From positions 1 through 64,000 of the forward strand of contig NZ_AUGO01000008.1 in NCBI RefSeq assembly GCF_000422705.1: a DNA stretch of 64,000 nt, given 5' to 3'. The notes below the pieces were generated by a model. The model was given only the letters and a program-made list of their open reading frames with translations. It was not told the DNA's origin and searched no databases. Shown here in pieces: positions 6,496 to 14,780 of the stretch. Each line of letters opens with the position of its first letter. The stretch's first letter is position 1. The DNA comes from Flavobacterium soli DSM 19725 (GTDB lineage: Bacteria; Bacteroidota; Bacteroidia; Flavobacteriales; Flavobacteriaceae). Position numbers and translations under genes: made by a program.

Positions 6496-7689
6496 CTATC
6501 CAATCCTTTTAAAAGCAATCACAAAACACGCCACCGAAACAATAATTCCAATCATAAACACGGTATAGGTAATACGTAGCAATTTGTATTTTCGGTTTAA
6601 AACCAATCCTAGAAAGTACAAATCTTTTATCATCGAATCATAAAGGTATTCGCGGTCTTTCATCATTTCCTTCATGGCCCAAGTATATTCGTCAAGTGGC
6701 ATTTTATAGAAATTTCCAAAAAACAAAAGGTTGATTTTCTTGGTTTCAACATCCTTTCGGGTAAACGAACCGTTTGTGACTTTTGGCCGGGTAGAAAGTA
6801 TTGCAAAAATTATGGAAATCACACTAAACATCAGCATTACAAACGTTGGAAAAACCAAATGAGCATTACTTGGACTGTCTAATTTCGGAATTAAAGTTGA
6901 CAAGGCAATCGAGATGATGATGGCATTTACCGAAAGTAAGATATTCGCTTTACTATCGGCAATCTGGCTTAATTGTGTGTGATTGTTTAAGGTTACTCTG
7001 AACATTGTTTCAATTCCACGTTCAGGCGTTTCCATTTTTTCCAGTTTCTTCTGGTTCAATAAATCTTTACTTTTCTTTTTCTCTTTTTTCCCTTTTTCAA
7101 GCGAAGTGATGAGGTTTTGAAGCGTTGCAATATTTTCGTCTTTTACAGGTTGCCAGTTTTTCTTGGCATATTCGGTATAAAATCGATGGAAACTGTTGAA
7201 GAACTTGCGGTTTTCATTGGCCCAATCCAATTCGGAAAAATCAATTTTCTTGGTATGTTTAAACTCTTCCCGAAGTAAATCGCACACTTCAAAATAGTTT
7301 TTGCTTCCAAAATGAGCATTATCAGCATCCCGAAGAATTTTTTCCAAATACTCTACAGGCTCAAGATTGAGCTGTGTTGCCTTGATTAATTTGGCAATCT
7401 GTTCGATTTTTTCAGGATCATAATTATTTTCGGTCAAAAAATCCTTGACGATTATAATTCCGTTGTCTTCATGATTTTCATATCCCTGAATGTATCCGGC
7501 ATCGTGAAACCATGCAGCTATAATAAGCATCTCGGCATCAGCCTCATTAATTTCTTCGGCTTCAATCAACGTTTTAACGCTATTTACAACCCTTAAAGTA
7601 TGATTAAAATTATGATAGATATAATCAGAAGATAATTTATCTTTGAACAACTGGAATATATAATTCTCGGCTTTTTGAACAATAGTCAT
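6496..7689 (-). CDS. HD phosphohydrolase fused to a Pycsar-effector-like (PycTM) membrane domain
   Basis: This 397-residue protein starts at the ATG at 7689; a TTG two codons upstream is possible. Residues 1-165 form an HD domain with H30, the H62-D63 doublet in AAWFHDAGY, and a later Asp in LRDADNAHFG, so the metal site looks complete. A charged linker (GKKEKKKSKDLLNQKK) follows. Residues 215-397 resemble the Pycsar effector membrane family (PF18967): TLNNHTQLSQIADSKANILL, a hydrophobic pair near 240-300, a cytoplasmic segment, and a last helix near 370-390. In Pycsar defence such membrane effectors respond to cCMP or cUMP. No cyclase lies nearby. The HD half could degrade the nucleotide that the membrane half senses. 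The start codon is 25 bases from the divergent phosphatase gene. Confidence 0.8.
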   Translation of the reverse strand: MTIVQKAENYIFQLFKDKLSSDYIYHNFNHTLRVVNSVKTLIEAEEINEADAEMLIIAAWFHDAGYIQGYENHEDNGIIIVKDFLTENNYDPEKIEQIAKLIKATQLNLEPVEYLEKILRDADNAHFGSKNYFEVCDLLREEFKHTKKIDFSELDWANENRKFFNSFHRFYTEYAKKNWQPVKDENIATLQNLITSLEKGKKEKKKSKDLLNQKKLEKMETPERGIETMFRVTLNNHTQLSQIADSKANILLSVNAIIISIALSTLIPKLDSPSNAHLVFPTFVMLMFSVISIIFAILSTRPKVTNGSFTRKDVETKKINLLFFGNFYKMPLDEYTWAMKEMMKDREYLYDSMIKDLYFLGLVLNRKYKLLRITYTVFMIGIIVSVACFVIAFKRIG

Positions 7690-7714
7690 AATCAAAATTT
7701 TATACAGCCAAAAT

Positions 7715-10700
7715 ATGAAATTATTTTCTCTAAATAATAGATTTCGTCATAATATTAGCTTCATTATACCAAACGTCTTTATACTGTTTCTATTGTATTC
7801 ATGTGCTGTAAAAAAACCGCAATATGGAAAGGAAACTACTGCTTTTGAAAAGGATTCGGTAACTGCCACAAAAGTCAAGCACACGTTCTTTTTGATTGGA
7901 GATGCAGGAAATGCAGATGAAGAAAATGCAAAAAACACGCTTTCAGCCTTAAAAAAGCGATTGAATAAGGCAAATGAAAATAGCACACTTCTTTTTCTGG
8001 GAGATAATATTTATCCGTATGGCATGCCAAAAAAGGACGACAGTGAAAGAAAATCAGCCGAAGAAAAGCTCGACAATCAATTGGCTTTAAGCCAAAATTT
8101 TAAAGGAAAAACGATTTTTATTCCGGGGAACCACGACTGGTATAACAATGGGGTAGAAGGATTGAAGCGTCAGGAAGATTATGTAAATGAAAAGCTGAAG
8201 CAAAAGAAATCCTTTTTGCCTAAAGACGGTTGTGCCATTGATGATATTTCAATAAACGATAATTTGTCGTTGATTATCATCGATTCGCAATGGTACCTTG
8301 AAAAATGGGACGAACATCCTACAATCAATGATAATTGTACGATTAAAACCCGAGAAGATTTTTTTACTGAACTCGAAGATGTCTTAAACAAAAATCAAAA
8401 GAAAACCACTGTCATTGCCATCCATCATCCCTTGATGAGCAACGGTACTCATGGCGGACAATTTTCGCTTGAAAAACAATTATTTCCATTAGAGTCAAAA
8501 GTTCCATTGCCAGTGATTGGTTCACTGATTAATTTGCTTCGAAAAACTACAGGTGTTAGTCCACAAGATATTCAAAACAAGAACTATACGAAATTAATAA
8601 AACGTATCAAGGCATTGATTCAAGACAAGGATAATGTGGTAATTGTTTCGGGTCACGACCATAATCTGCAATATGTCGAGAAAGATAATATCAAGCAAAT
8701 CATCAGTGGTTCGGGCTCAAAGGTTGAAGCTGCAAGAGTTATCAACCCAAAGGATTTTTCATTTGGTGGAAATGGTTATTCGGTTTTGGAAGTGACAGAC
8801 AAAGGTGTTGCCAATGTTTCTTTTTTCGGGATGGTGGACAAGAAGGAAAAACTGTTGTTTCGCCATCAATTAATTGCCGATAAGATCGAAATTCCGAAGA
8901 AAAACTACACAAATTCTTTTTCAAAATATACCCGTTCATCGGTTTATGATTCGACCATGACTTCAAAAAGTAAGTTCCATACGTTTCTTTTTGGAAAACA
9001 TTATCGCGAATATTTTAGCAAGCCAGTTCGGGTTAGAAATGTAAATCTCGACACGCTTTATGGCGGTTTGAAACCTACAAAAGCTGGAGGCGGACATCAA
9101 TCAAAATCGTTGCGATTGGAAGACAAATCGGGTAGGGAATATGTGATGAGAGCCTTGAAAAAAAGTGCCACTCGTTTCCTTCAATCCGTAGCTTTCAAGG
9201 ATCAATATGTTGAAAAGGAGTTCCGTGATACTTATGCAGAGGATTTTCTGCTTGATTTTTATACTTCTTCACACCCTTATACGCCTTTTGTTGTGGGAGA
9301 TTTGGCGGAAGCCGTTGGCGTTTATCACTCGAATCCTAAATTATTTTTTGTTCCGAAGCAAAATGCCTTGGCCGATTTCAATGAAGATTTTGGAGATGAA
9401 TTGTATATGATTGAAGAACGTCCGGCTGATGGTTTTGAAAATCTCGCAAGTTTCGGAAAACCAGATGCTATTGTAAGTACGGATGATGTTTTAAAAAACT
9501 TGATGAAAGATGAAAAATATGCAGTAGATGAAAAGGCCTATATCAAAGCCCGTTTGTTTGACATGCTTATTGGCGACTGGGACCGCCATTATGACCAATG
9601 GCGATGGGGCGAATATAAGATCGATGGCAAGGTATTGTACCGCCCAATTCCGAGAGACCGCGATCAAGCTTTTCCAAAATATGGTGGAGCCTTGTTGTCG
9701 CTTTTGATGAAAATGCCTGCTTTGCGACACATGCAGAGTTTTAGAGGTGAAATACGTAATGCGAAGTGGTTGAACATGGAACCTTATCCGCTTGATTTGC
9801 GTTTCTTGAGAACTTCAGATGAGAGGGATTGGAAAGAACAAGCCGAATACATTCAAAAAGAACTAACCGATACGGAAATTGAAAAGGCTTTCGCCAAATT
9901 ACCAAAGGAAGTTCAAGACAATACCGTTGGAAGAATCAAGAATTATCTGAAAGAAAGAAAAGGTGATTTGATAGAAACGGCTGGAGATTATTATAAAGTT
10001 TTACAGAAAACGGTTTTAATAGTGGGTACAGACAAAAAAGACAAATTTGTTATCACCCGACTTCCAGATTCTAAAACGGAAGTAAAAGTTTTCAGAATGA
10101 AAAAGGAGGGTGAGGAATTTCAATATTCCCGTATTTATGATAAGAAGCAAACCAAGGAAATATGGTTGTATGGTTTAGATGACGATGATATTTTTGAAGT
10201 AAAAGGCAAAGAAAACGGAACGATTACCGTGCGAATGTTAGGAGGATTAAACCATGATTCTTATTTGGTTGAAAACGGAAAAAAAGTGGAAGTGTACGAT
10301 TATAAATCAAAGGAAAATACTTTTGATATTGATAGGGCTACTCGTAAAAACCTGCACGATAGTTACGAACTCAATCAGTATGATTATAAAAAACCAAAAT
10401 ACAATGCTATTGCTGGTTTCCCAAGTATTGGTTTCAACCCTGATGATGGTGTGAAATTAGGGGTTTCGATAACTTATACTGTAAATGCTTTTAAGCGAAA
10501 TCCTTTTTCGCAAAAACACAACATCAAGGCCAATTATTATTTTGCAACAAGTGGTTATGAGTTGCTTTACAAGGGTGTTTTTCCTAATATCGTCAATAAT
10601 TGGTTTGTAGAGATGGATGCCAGTATTACGAGTCCAAACTTTAGTTCCAACTTTTTTGGCTATGGAAATGAGACCTTGAATGAGGATGATGAAAAAGGAA

Positions 10701-11446
10701 TGGACTTCAATCGGGTAAAGATACAAAGTATAAAGGCATCACCCTCTATCAATTGGAAAGGTGATTTTGGGGCTTATTTTTCGGCGAAAGCTACCTTTGA
10801 ATCAATGGAAGTGGAGGAAACCACCGACCGATTTATTAACACGCCAGGATTGGTAAGTCCATCGGTTTTTAGGACCCAGAATTTTGCTGGAGCAGAAGTG
10901 CGTTACGGTTATGAGAATTATGACAATCCGTCCAATCCAACCTTGGGGATGAAATTTTATATTGAAGGAGGATATCGTGTAAACCTTGGAGATTCAGATA
11001 GGCAGGTGCCTCATGCAGAAATGGCATTGGGTTTTAGCCATAAAATTACAAAAGGAGGGAAGCTGGTTGTGGGAACTTTGGCGAAGACCAGAATACTTTT
11101 TAGTAATGATTATGAGTTTTATCAGATGGCAACACTTGGAGGCGATTTTGATTTGAGGGCTTTTCGATTCCAACGTTTTTCAGGAAAGCAATCGTTCTTT
11201 CAAACATCGGATATACGATATGAAATGGGTAAATTCAAGAATGGAATCGTACCAATAAAATATGGCTTCCTTGCCGGATTCGATTATGGAAGGGTTTGGC
11301 TTCAGGATGATTTTTCGACCAAGTGGCACAATTCATATGGAGGTGGAATCTGGTTGAATGGCGTGAATGTACTTACAGCAAAATTATCATATTTCCACTC
11401 TGAAGATGGGGGAAGGGTGTCGTTTGGTTTGGGATTTGGTTTTTAG
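7715..11446 (+). CDS. Lipoprotein with calcineurin-type phosphatase, kinase-like middle and outer-membrane barrel
   Basis: This 1243-residue protein has a lipobox-like N-terminus (FLLYSC, Cys30). Residues 56-330 are a metallophosphoesterase: FLIGDAGNA, FLGDNIYPYG, IPGNHDW, IHHPL and VSGHDHNLQ carry the usual metal ligands. Residues about 440-660 differ: YVMRALKK (477-483), LIGDWDRHYDQW (DWDRH 621-625) and PRDRDQAF (about 647) are spaced like the Lys, catalytic Asp and metal Asp of FAM20/HipA-like kinases. This is my inference. From about 890 to the end, GFPSIGFNPDDGVKLGVSITY and an aromatic C-terminus (SFGLGFGF) indicate a beta-barrel of the BamA/surface-antigen type. Phosphatase plus barrel proteins are common in Flavobacteria; the substrate is unknown. 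The nearby phytate genes suggest a role in phosphate release. Confidence 0.75.
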   Translation: MKLFSLNNRFRHNISFIIPNVFILFLLYSCAVKKPQYGKETTAFEKDSVTATKVKHTFFLIGDAGNADEENAKNTLSALKKRLNKANENSTLLFLGDNIYPYGMPKKDDSERKSAEEKLDNQLALSQNFKGKTIFIPGNHDWYNNGVEGLKRQEDYVNEKLKQKKSFLPKDGCAIDDISINDNLSLIIIDSQWYLEKWDEHPTINDNCTIKTREDFFTELEDVLNKNQKKTTVIAIHHPLMSNGTHGGQFSLEKQLFPLESKVPLPVIGSLINLLRKTTGVSPQDIQNKNYTKLIKRIKALIQDKDNVVIVSGHDHNLQYVEKDNIKQIISGSGSKVEAARVINPKDFSFGGNGYSVLEVTDKGVANVSFFGMVDKKEKLLFRHQLIADKIEIPKKNYTNSFSKYTRSSVYDSTMTSKSKFHTFLFGKHYREYFSKPVRVRNVNLDTLYGGLKPTKAGGGHQSKSLRLEDKSGREYVMRALKKSATRFLQSVAFKDQYVEKEFRDTYAEDFLLDFYTSSHPYTPFVVGDLAEAVGVYHSNPKLFFVPKQNALADFNEDFGDELYMIEERPADGFENLASFGKPDAIVSTDDVLKNLMKDEKYAVDEKAYIKARLFDMLIGDWDRHYDQWRWGEYKIDGKVLYRPIPRDRDQAFPKYGGALLSLLMKMPALRHMQSFRGEIRNAKWLNMEPYPLDLRFLRTSDERDWKEQAEYIQKELTDTEIEKAFAKLPKEVQDNTVGRIKNYLKERKGDLIETAGDYYKVLQKTVLIVGTDKKDKFVITRLPDSKTEVKVFRMKKEGEEFQYSRIYDKKQTKEIWLYGLDDDDIFEVKGKENGTITVRMLGGLNHDSYLVENGKKVEVYDYKSKENTFDIDRATRKNLHDSYELNQYDYKKPKYNAIAGFPSIGFNPDDGVKLGVSITYTVNAFKRNPFSQKHNIKANYYFATSGYELLYKGVFPNIVNNWFVEMDASITSPNFSSNFFGYGNETLNEDDEKGMDFNRVKIQSIKASPSINWKGDFGAYFSAKATFESMEVEETTDRFINTPGLVSPSVFRTQNFAGAEVRYGYENYDNPSNPTLGMKFYIEGGYRVNLGDSDRQVPHAEMALGFSHKITKGGKLVVGTLAKTRILFSNDYEFYQMATLGGDFDLRAFRFQRFSGKQSFFQTSDIRYEMGKFKNGIVPIKYGFLAGFDYGRVWLQDDFSTKWHNSYGGGIWLNGVNVLTAKLSYFHSEDGGRVSFGLGFGF

Positions 11447-11467
11447 CTACAGAATTTAAAAATGATT

Positions 11468-11541
11468 TAAACACAGATTTCACGAATTTTCACAGATTAT
11501 TTTTAGAATGGAATCTGTGAAAATTCGTGAAATCTGTGTTT
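11468..11541. terminator. Two-way terminator: 30-bp near-perfect hairpin
   Basis: AACACAGATTTCACGAATTT and the bases after it (to 11498) are mirrored by 11512-11541, giving about 30 paired bases around a 13-base loop, followed by a T run. It separates the convergent phosphatase and propeller genes. The words CACAGATT and AATCTGTG recur at 59252-59314, so it also belongs to a dispersed repeat family. Confidence 0.75.
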
Positions 11542-12450
11542 TTATTTTTTTACTTCAACACCAAAAACTTCTACAGCTTTGCTGTCGGACAAAATCAAGC
11601 GGTATAATTTCCCTCCTGTTTTTTTGTCTTTTTCATCAGTAACATAAAGCTCGTCGTTGCCAACAAAACAAATACCTTCTTTTTGGGTAAAATTATTCAA
11701 ATCAATCTGTTCCACTTTTCCCGAAAGGAAATTAGGGGAAGTAAAATCAGTAAAAATCCAAACCTTATCGGCACTTAACAATGCGATTTTTTTTCCGTCG
11801 GGGCTGATATCGGCACTGGTAACGGCACAATGGTTGAAATTGTCGCAGGTTTTAAACGAGGAAATAAGCTTTGCTGGATGGTTTCCGGGTTGGTTTGGAA
11901 CTTGGTACAATAATGTCGTTCCATCAAATTTTGAACTTCGGTTTTTGGTAAATAAATAGAAATGGTTTTCAAAAAGAAAAAAAGATTCCACATCATAAAA
12001 TCGCTCTGACTTTTTTGGAGGAAACAAGGTTTGTTCAGGAAAAAAGAAGGCTGTTTTCTCGGCTACAGAAGCTTCTTTTTTGTTCAAATCCGAAGCATTT
12101 ATTTTGTAAATCGATAAGTCTTTTCGATCGTTATCATTGTTTCCAAAATCACCAATATAGAGGTTTCCATCTTTATCAGAAGTTAAATCTTCCCAATCGT
12201 TGTTTTTTGCATCTGTAATTTCAACTGTATTCACAATTTCGCCTTTTAAGTTCAAGGCAAATAATAACGGATCATTTCCGCTGTCTTCTAACGTCCAAAT
12301 CAAATCTGATTTTTCAGTGACTTCAACGGCTGATGATTCTTTGATTTTTTTTGGCATTGAAAATAGTTCCTCGATTACTTCGGAAGAGGAGTTTGCACAA
12401 GATATAAATACGGCACTTGCCAGAAATATTTTTAGGGATTTTGAGAACAT
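11542..12450 (-). CDS. Beta-propeller lipoprotein, probable phytase-locus accessory
   Basis: I chose the ATG at 12450 because MFSKSLKIFLASAVFISCAN gives a lipoprotein signal ending at Cys18; the longer frame to 12540 adds 30 unlikely residues. The mature part (302 residues in all) has propeller-like repeats: LIWTLEDSGNDPLLFALNLKG, NDWEDLTSDKDGNLYIGDFGNN, FYDVESFFLF, CAVTSADISPDGKKIALLS and EGICFVGNDELYVTDE. Acidic loops such as DFGNNDND could bind calcium. It lies downstream of the phytase on the same strand but after a hairpin. A surface sugar-phosphate or phytate-related role is inferred from context only. The exact enzyme activity, if any, is unknown. Confidence 0.6.
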   Translation of the reverse strand: MFSKSLKIFLASAVFISCANSSSEVIEELFSMPKKIKESSAVEVTEKSDLIWTLEDSGNDPLLFALNLKGEIVNTVEITDAKNNDWEDLTSDKDGNLYIGDFGNNDNDRKDLSIYKINASDLNKKEASVAEKTAFFFPEQTLFPPKKSERFYDVESFFLFENHFYLFTKNRSSKFDGTTLLYQVPNQPGNHPAKLISSFKTCDNFNHCAVTSADISPDGKKIALLSADKVWIFTDFTSPNFLSGKVEQIDLNNFTQKEGICFVGNDELYVTDEKDKKTGGKLYRLILSDSKAVEVFGVEVKK

Positions 12451-12522
12451 ATCTTTTTTTGCATAAAAGTAATGAAAAAGCAAATCGAATCTATCTTTTA
12501 AATTTCGGCTCAAAAAAAAACT

Positions 12523-12600
12523 AAATGGGTTAAAACCCATTTCAATTGATGGCTTTGTTTGTTAATGCATGTCATCAATAGCATCAGGCTTTAGCCTGAT
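12523..12600. repeat. Two adjacent short palindromes
   Basis: AAATGGGT-N4-ACCCATTT spans 12523-12542 and ATCAGGCT-TT-AGCCTGAT spans 12583-12600. They lie upstream of the propeller lipoprotein gene. Short palindromes with CAGGCTTTAGCCTG-like cores are typical intergenic repeats in this group. The first is close enough to the gene start to act in its leader. Confidence 0.6.
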
Positions 12601-12610
12601 GGATAATAGA

Positions 12611-12658
12611 AAGAAAGAAAAAATCGGCTTTAGCCAAAAGAATGACTAAAGCCGATTT
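12611..12658 (-). terminator. Terminator downstream of the phytase gene
   Basis: AAATCGGCTTTAG (12621-12633) pairs perfectly with CTAAAGCCGATTT (12646-12658). On the minus strand the stem is followed by TTTCTTTCTT (complement of 12611-12620). It lies 18 bases past the phytase stop, so it probably ends the TonB-phosphatase-phytase operon. Confidence 0.65.
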
Positions 12659-12675
12659 GTGATTGTAAAGATGAA

Positions 12676-13725
12676 TTATTTCTTCTTGTCAATCAATTCC
12701 TGAATTTGATTCCAATCATAAAAATGAAATGTCATTCCGTTACTCATGGCCACAAACATTCCGTTTTTGTATTGTGAATTAAGGTTGATATTGGTCACAT
12801 CAGCTCCATCACATTCAACAGTTGAAGTTGGAATTACAGCCAAAAGCGGATATTCGTTTGGATTCCCATTTGCACCTTCTCTCGGATACACATTAAACGT
12901 ATTGTCTTGTTGGTTTGAAACCAAAATATAACCTGTAGTTGCTGTTTTTTTGTAAATCGCAATTCCTTCATTATCGGCTTTGAAATCCTTCTGACCAAAA
13001 AAAGCCAATTCGTTATTGTTCTTTGCATCAGGATCAGCTACATATTTTCGCATTCCAGATTGTTCATCTGAATAATAAATATACCCCAATTCATTATCAA
13101 CAGCAATGGCTTCGATTTCTTTTTTGCCACTGAATTTTCCAAATTTCCTAACCAATTCTGCTTTTACAGTTCCAGAACCATCAGTCAGTTTATATTGCCA
13201 CAAATATGTATCTGTTGGACCTGTTTTTCTTCCAACGATTGCAAAAATTGCCTTGTCGCTTGGTCTTGTGTATAACGAAACACCCATCGGGTCACGTTCA
13301 ACTTCGCCTTCAAAAACTGGAATACCGCCATTATCAAGTGGTTTCATATCAGGTAAACTGAAAATACGGATGCTGTTCATTTCACGTTCGGTTGTAACGG
13401 CAATATCTGTTTTTTTTCCGTTAATCATCAAGCCATAAGCGATATCAACGTTGTTTGGACGTTTGATTCCCAATACCTTATTGACGATTTTCCCTTCTAG
13501 ATTATAAACATACAAACCACCTTCTGTATCTTTATCGGTCCCGATAATCAAACTCTTTGACGCATCTGTTGGATGAATCCAGATTGCAGGGTCATCCGTG
13601 TCGTGAGGAGCTGGTTCAGTGATAGCGTTTGGCTTTAAGGCGTTTGGTTTTACAGGAGCCAGCTTGTCGCTGCAAGAAATACTCAAGGCTCCGATTGTTG
13701 TTATTGCGATTAAAAAATGTCTCAT
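12676..13725 (-). CDS. Beta-propeller phytase (3-phytase), lipoprotein
   Basis: This 349-residue protein has a lipobox near ALSISC (Cys18). The mature part matches beta-propeller phytase: PHDTDDPAIWIHPTD at the first blade, GTDKDTEGGLYVYNLEG, NNVDIAYGL, ERDPMGVSLY, GKKEIEAIAVDNELGYIYYSDEQ and ADNEGIAIY. The Asp and Glu clusters are the calcium and phosphate ligands of this family, which removes phosphate from phytate. Its start overlaps the phosphatase stop by one base (TAATG), so the two are translationally coupled. Coupling to a phosphatase and a TonB receptor supports organic-phosphate acquisition at the cell surface. Length is normal for the family. Confidence 0.88.
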   Translation of the reverse strand: MRHFLIAITTIGALSISCSDKLAPVKPNALKPNAITEPAPHDTDDPAIWIHPTDASKSLIIGTDKDTEGGLYVYNLEGKIVNKVLGIKRPNNVDIAYGLMINGKKTDIAVTTEREMNSIRIFSLPDMKPLDNGGIPVFEGEVERDPMGVSLYTRPSDKAIFAIVGRKTGPTDTYLWQYKLTDGSGTVKAELVRKFGKFSGKKEIEAIAVDNELGYIYYSDEQSGMRKYVADPDAKNNNELAFFGQKDFKADNEGIAIYKKTATTGYILVSNQQDNTFNVYPREGANGNPNEYPLLAVIPTSTVECDGADVTNINLNSQYKNGMFVAMSNGMTFHFYDWNQIQELIDKKK

Positions 13726-14705
13726 TATTTATTGATTTCTGTTGTATAAATTATTTTCCCTTTTTCGTTTACGACTTGTACCTGAAGTTTTTTTTCATTT
13801 ATTGAAAATGTCATAAAACCTGGTTCCGAAGCGGCAAATAATGTCCCTTCTCTTTTTCCAGTTGGTCTAATTTCGCAAGCAGCACCTGATAAAAACTGAG
13901 TGGTGTATCGACCTTTTGGTTTGATGATTTGCAAATCGTGTTCGTGTCCACACAAATAAGCATCTACTTTATATTGGTCGAACAAATCGGCAAATTTTTT
14001 CTCGAATCCTTTTGTATCGGGATTGTCCTTGCGTTTTCCTCCCGAATATAACGGATGATGTCCCACAACTATTTTCCATTTGATGGATGTATCCGAAGTG
14101 TTCAAGGTTTCAATCAGCCATTTTTTTTGTAGAATTGTATCTTGGGCAATGATGTTTTCATACATTTCTGAACCTTTTTCGTAATAACCATCAATAAACG
14201 GATTGGTATCCATCACGACCATCAAAACTTTTTCTCCGTTTTTAAGTTCAAAAGTTTCCGAATAATATTTGGCAGGCATTTTCCATCTTCGGCTGCTGTT
14301 TGAATAATCAATCTGGGCTTGGATATTACCCTTGTAATCGTGATTTCCCAAAGCTACATACCAATTTTCATACAAACTGTGGTTGGTGTAGATGTTTTCA
14401 AACGAAGAAATCCACTGGTAATCAGTTGTGCTTTGAACGCCATTTGGATAGAAATTATCGCCTACAGAAATCGTAAAATCCGACTCAATTGTCATCGAAG
14501 CTTTTCCCATCTGTTCAGCTACTTCCTTTTGAAAATATTGTCCGTTTCTTCCAAAATCTCCCATCACAATAAAGTTAAGACTTTCGTCCAATACTTTCAG
14601 CTCTGGAATAAAACCGCCTTTGTAGCCTGATTTTTCTTCAGAAAGATAGTCTTGGGCAAAGGTATTTCCGAAGACAAATAATAAAATGTAAATTATATTT
14701 TTCAT
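13725..14705 (-). CDS. Secreted purple-acid-phosphatase-like metallophosphoesterase
   Basis: This 326-residue protein has a short signal peptide (MKNIIYILLFVFGNTFAQ). The calcineurin-type motifs are in order: FIVMGDFGRNGQYF, ISVGDNFYPNGV, VALGNHDYKGN, VVGHHPLYSGG and YLCGHEHDLQ. The spacing and the GDFG/GDNFY/GNHDY forms match the tartrate-resistant (type 5) acid phosphatase group. It probably releases phosphate from organic esters in the periplasm, including partly dephosphorylated phytate from the coupled phytase. It lies 75 bases downstream of the TonB receptor, past a hairpin that may lower its expression. Confidence 0.87.
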   Translation of the reverse strand: MKNIIYILLFVFGNTFAQDYLSEEKSGYKGGFIPELKVLDESLNFIVMGDFGRNGQYFQKEVAEQMGKASMTIESDFTISVGDNFYPNGVQSTTDYQWISSFENIYTNHSLYENWYVALGNHDYKGNIQAQIDYSNSSRRWKMPAKYYSETFELKNGEKVLMVVMDTNPFIDGYYEKGSEMYENIIAQDTILQKKWLIETLNTSDTSIKWKIVVGHHPLYSGGKRKDNPDTKGFEKKFADLFDQYKVDAYLCGHEHDLQIIKPKGRYTTQFLSGAACEIRPTGKREGTLFAASEPGFMTFSINEKKLQVQVVNEKGKIIYTTEINK

Positions 14706-14717
14706 ACTTATATTTTA

Positions 14718-14757
14718 CTCAAAAAACGCTGACAGGAAATGACTCCCGTCAAGCGTT
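14718..14757 (-). terminator. Weak hairpin between the TonB receptor and phosphatase genes
   Basis: AACGCTGACAGG (from 14725) pairs imperfectly with CCCGTCAAGCGTT (to 14757). On the minus strand the A run at 14721-14726 becomes a T tract after the stem. It could partly end transcription so that the receptor is made in excess over the two enzymes. That effect is inferred. Confidence 0.5.
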
Positions 14758-14780
14758 ATTTTTTATTTTAAATTAAAGGA

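Noticed and set aside
6496..7689. A complete Pycsar or CBASS defence operon
   Set aside because: There is no cyclase gene next to the HD-PycTM gene. I report the fusion as a candidate only.
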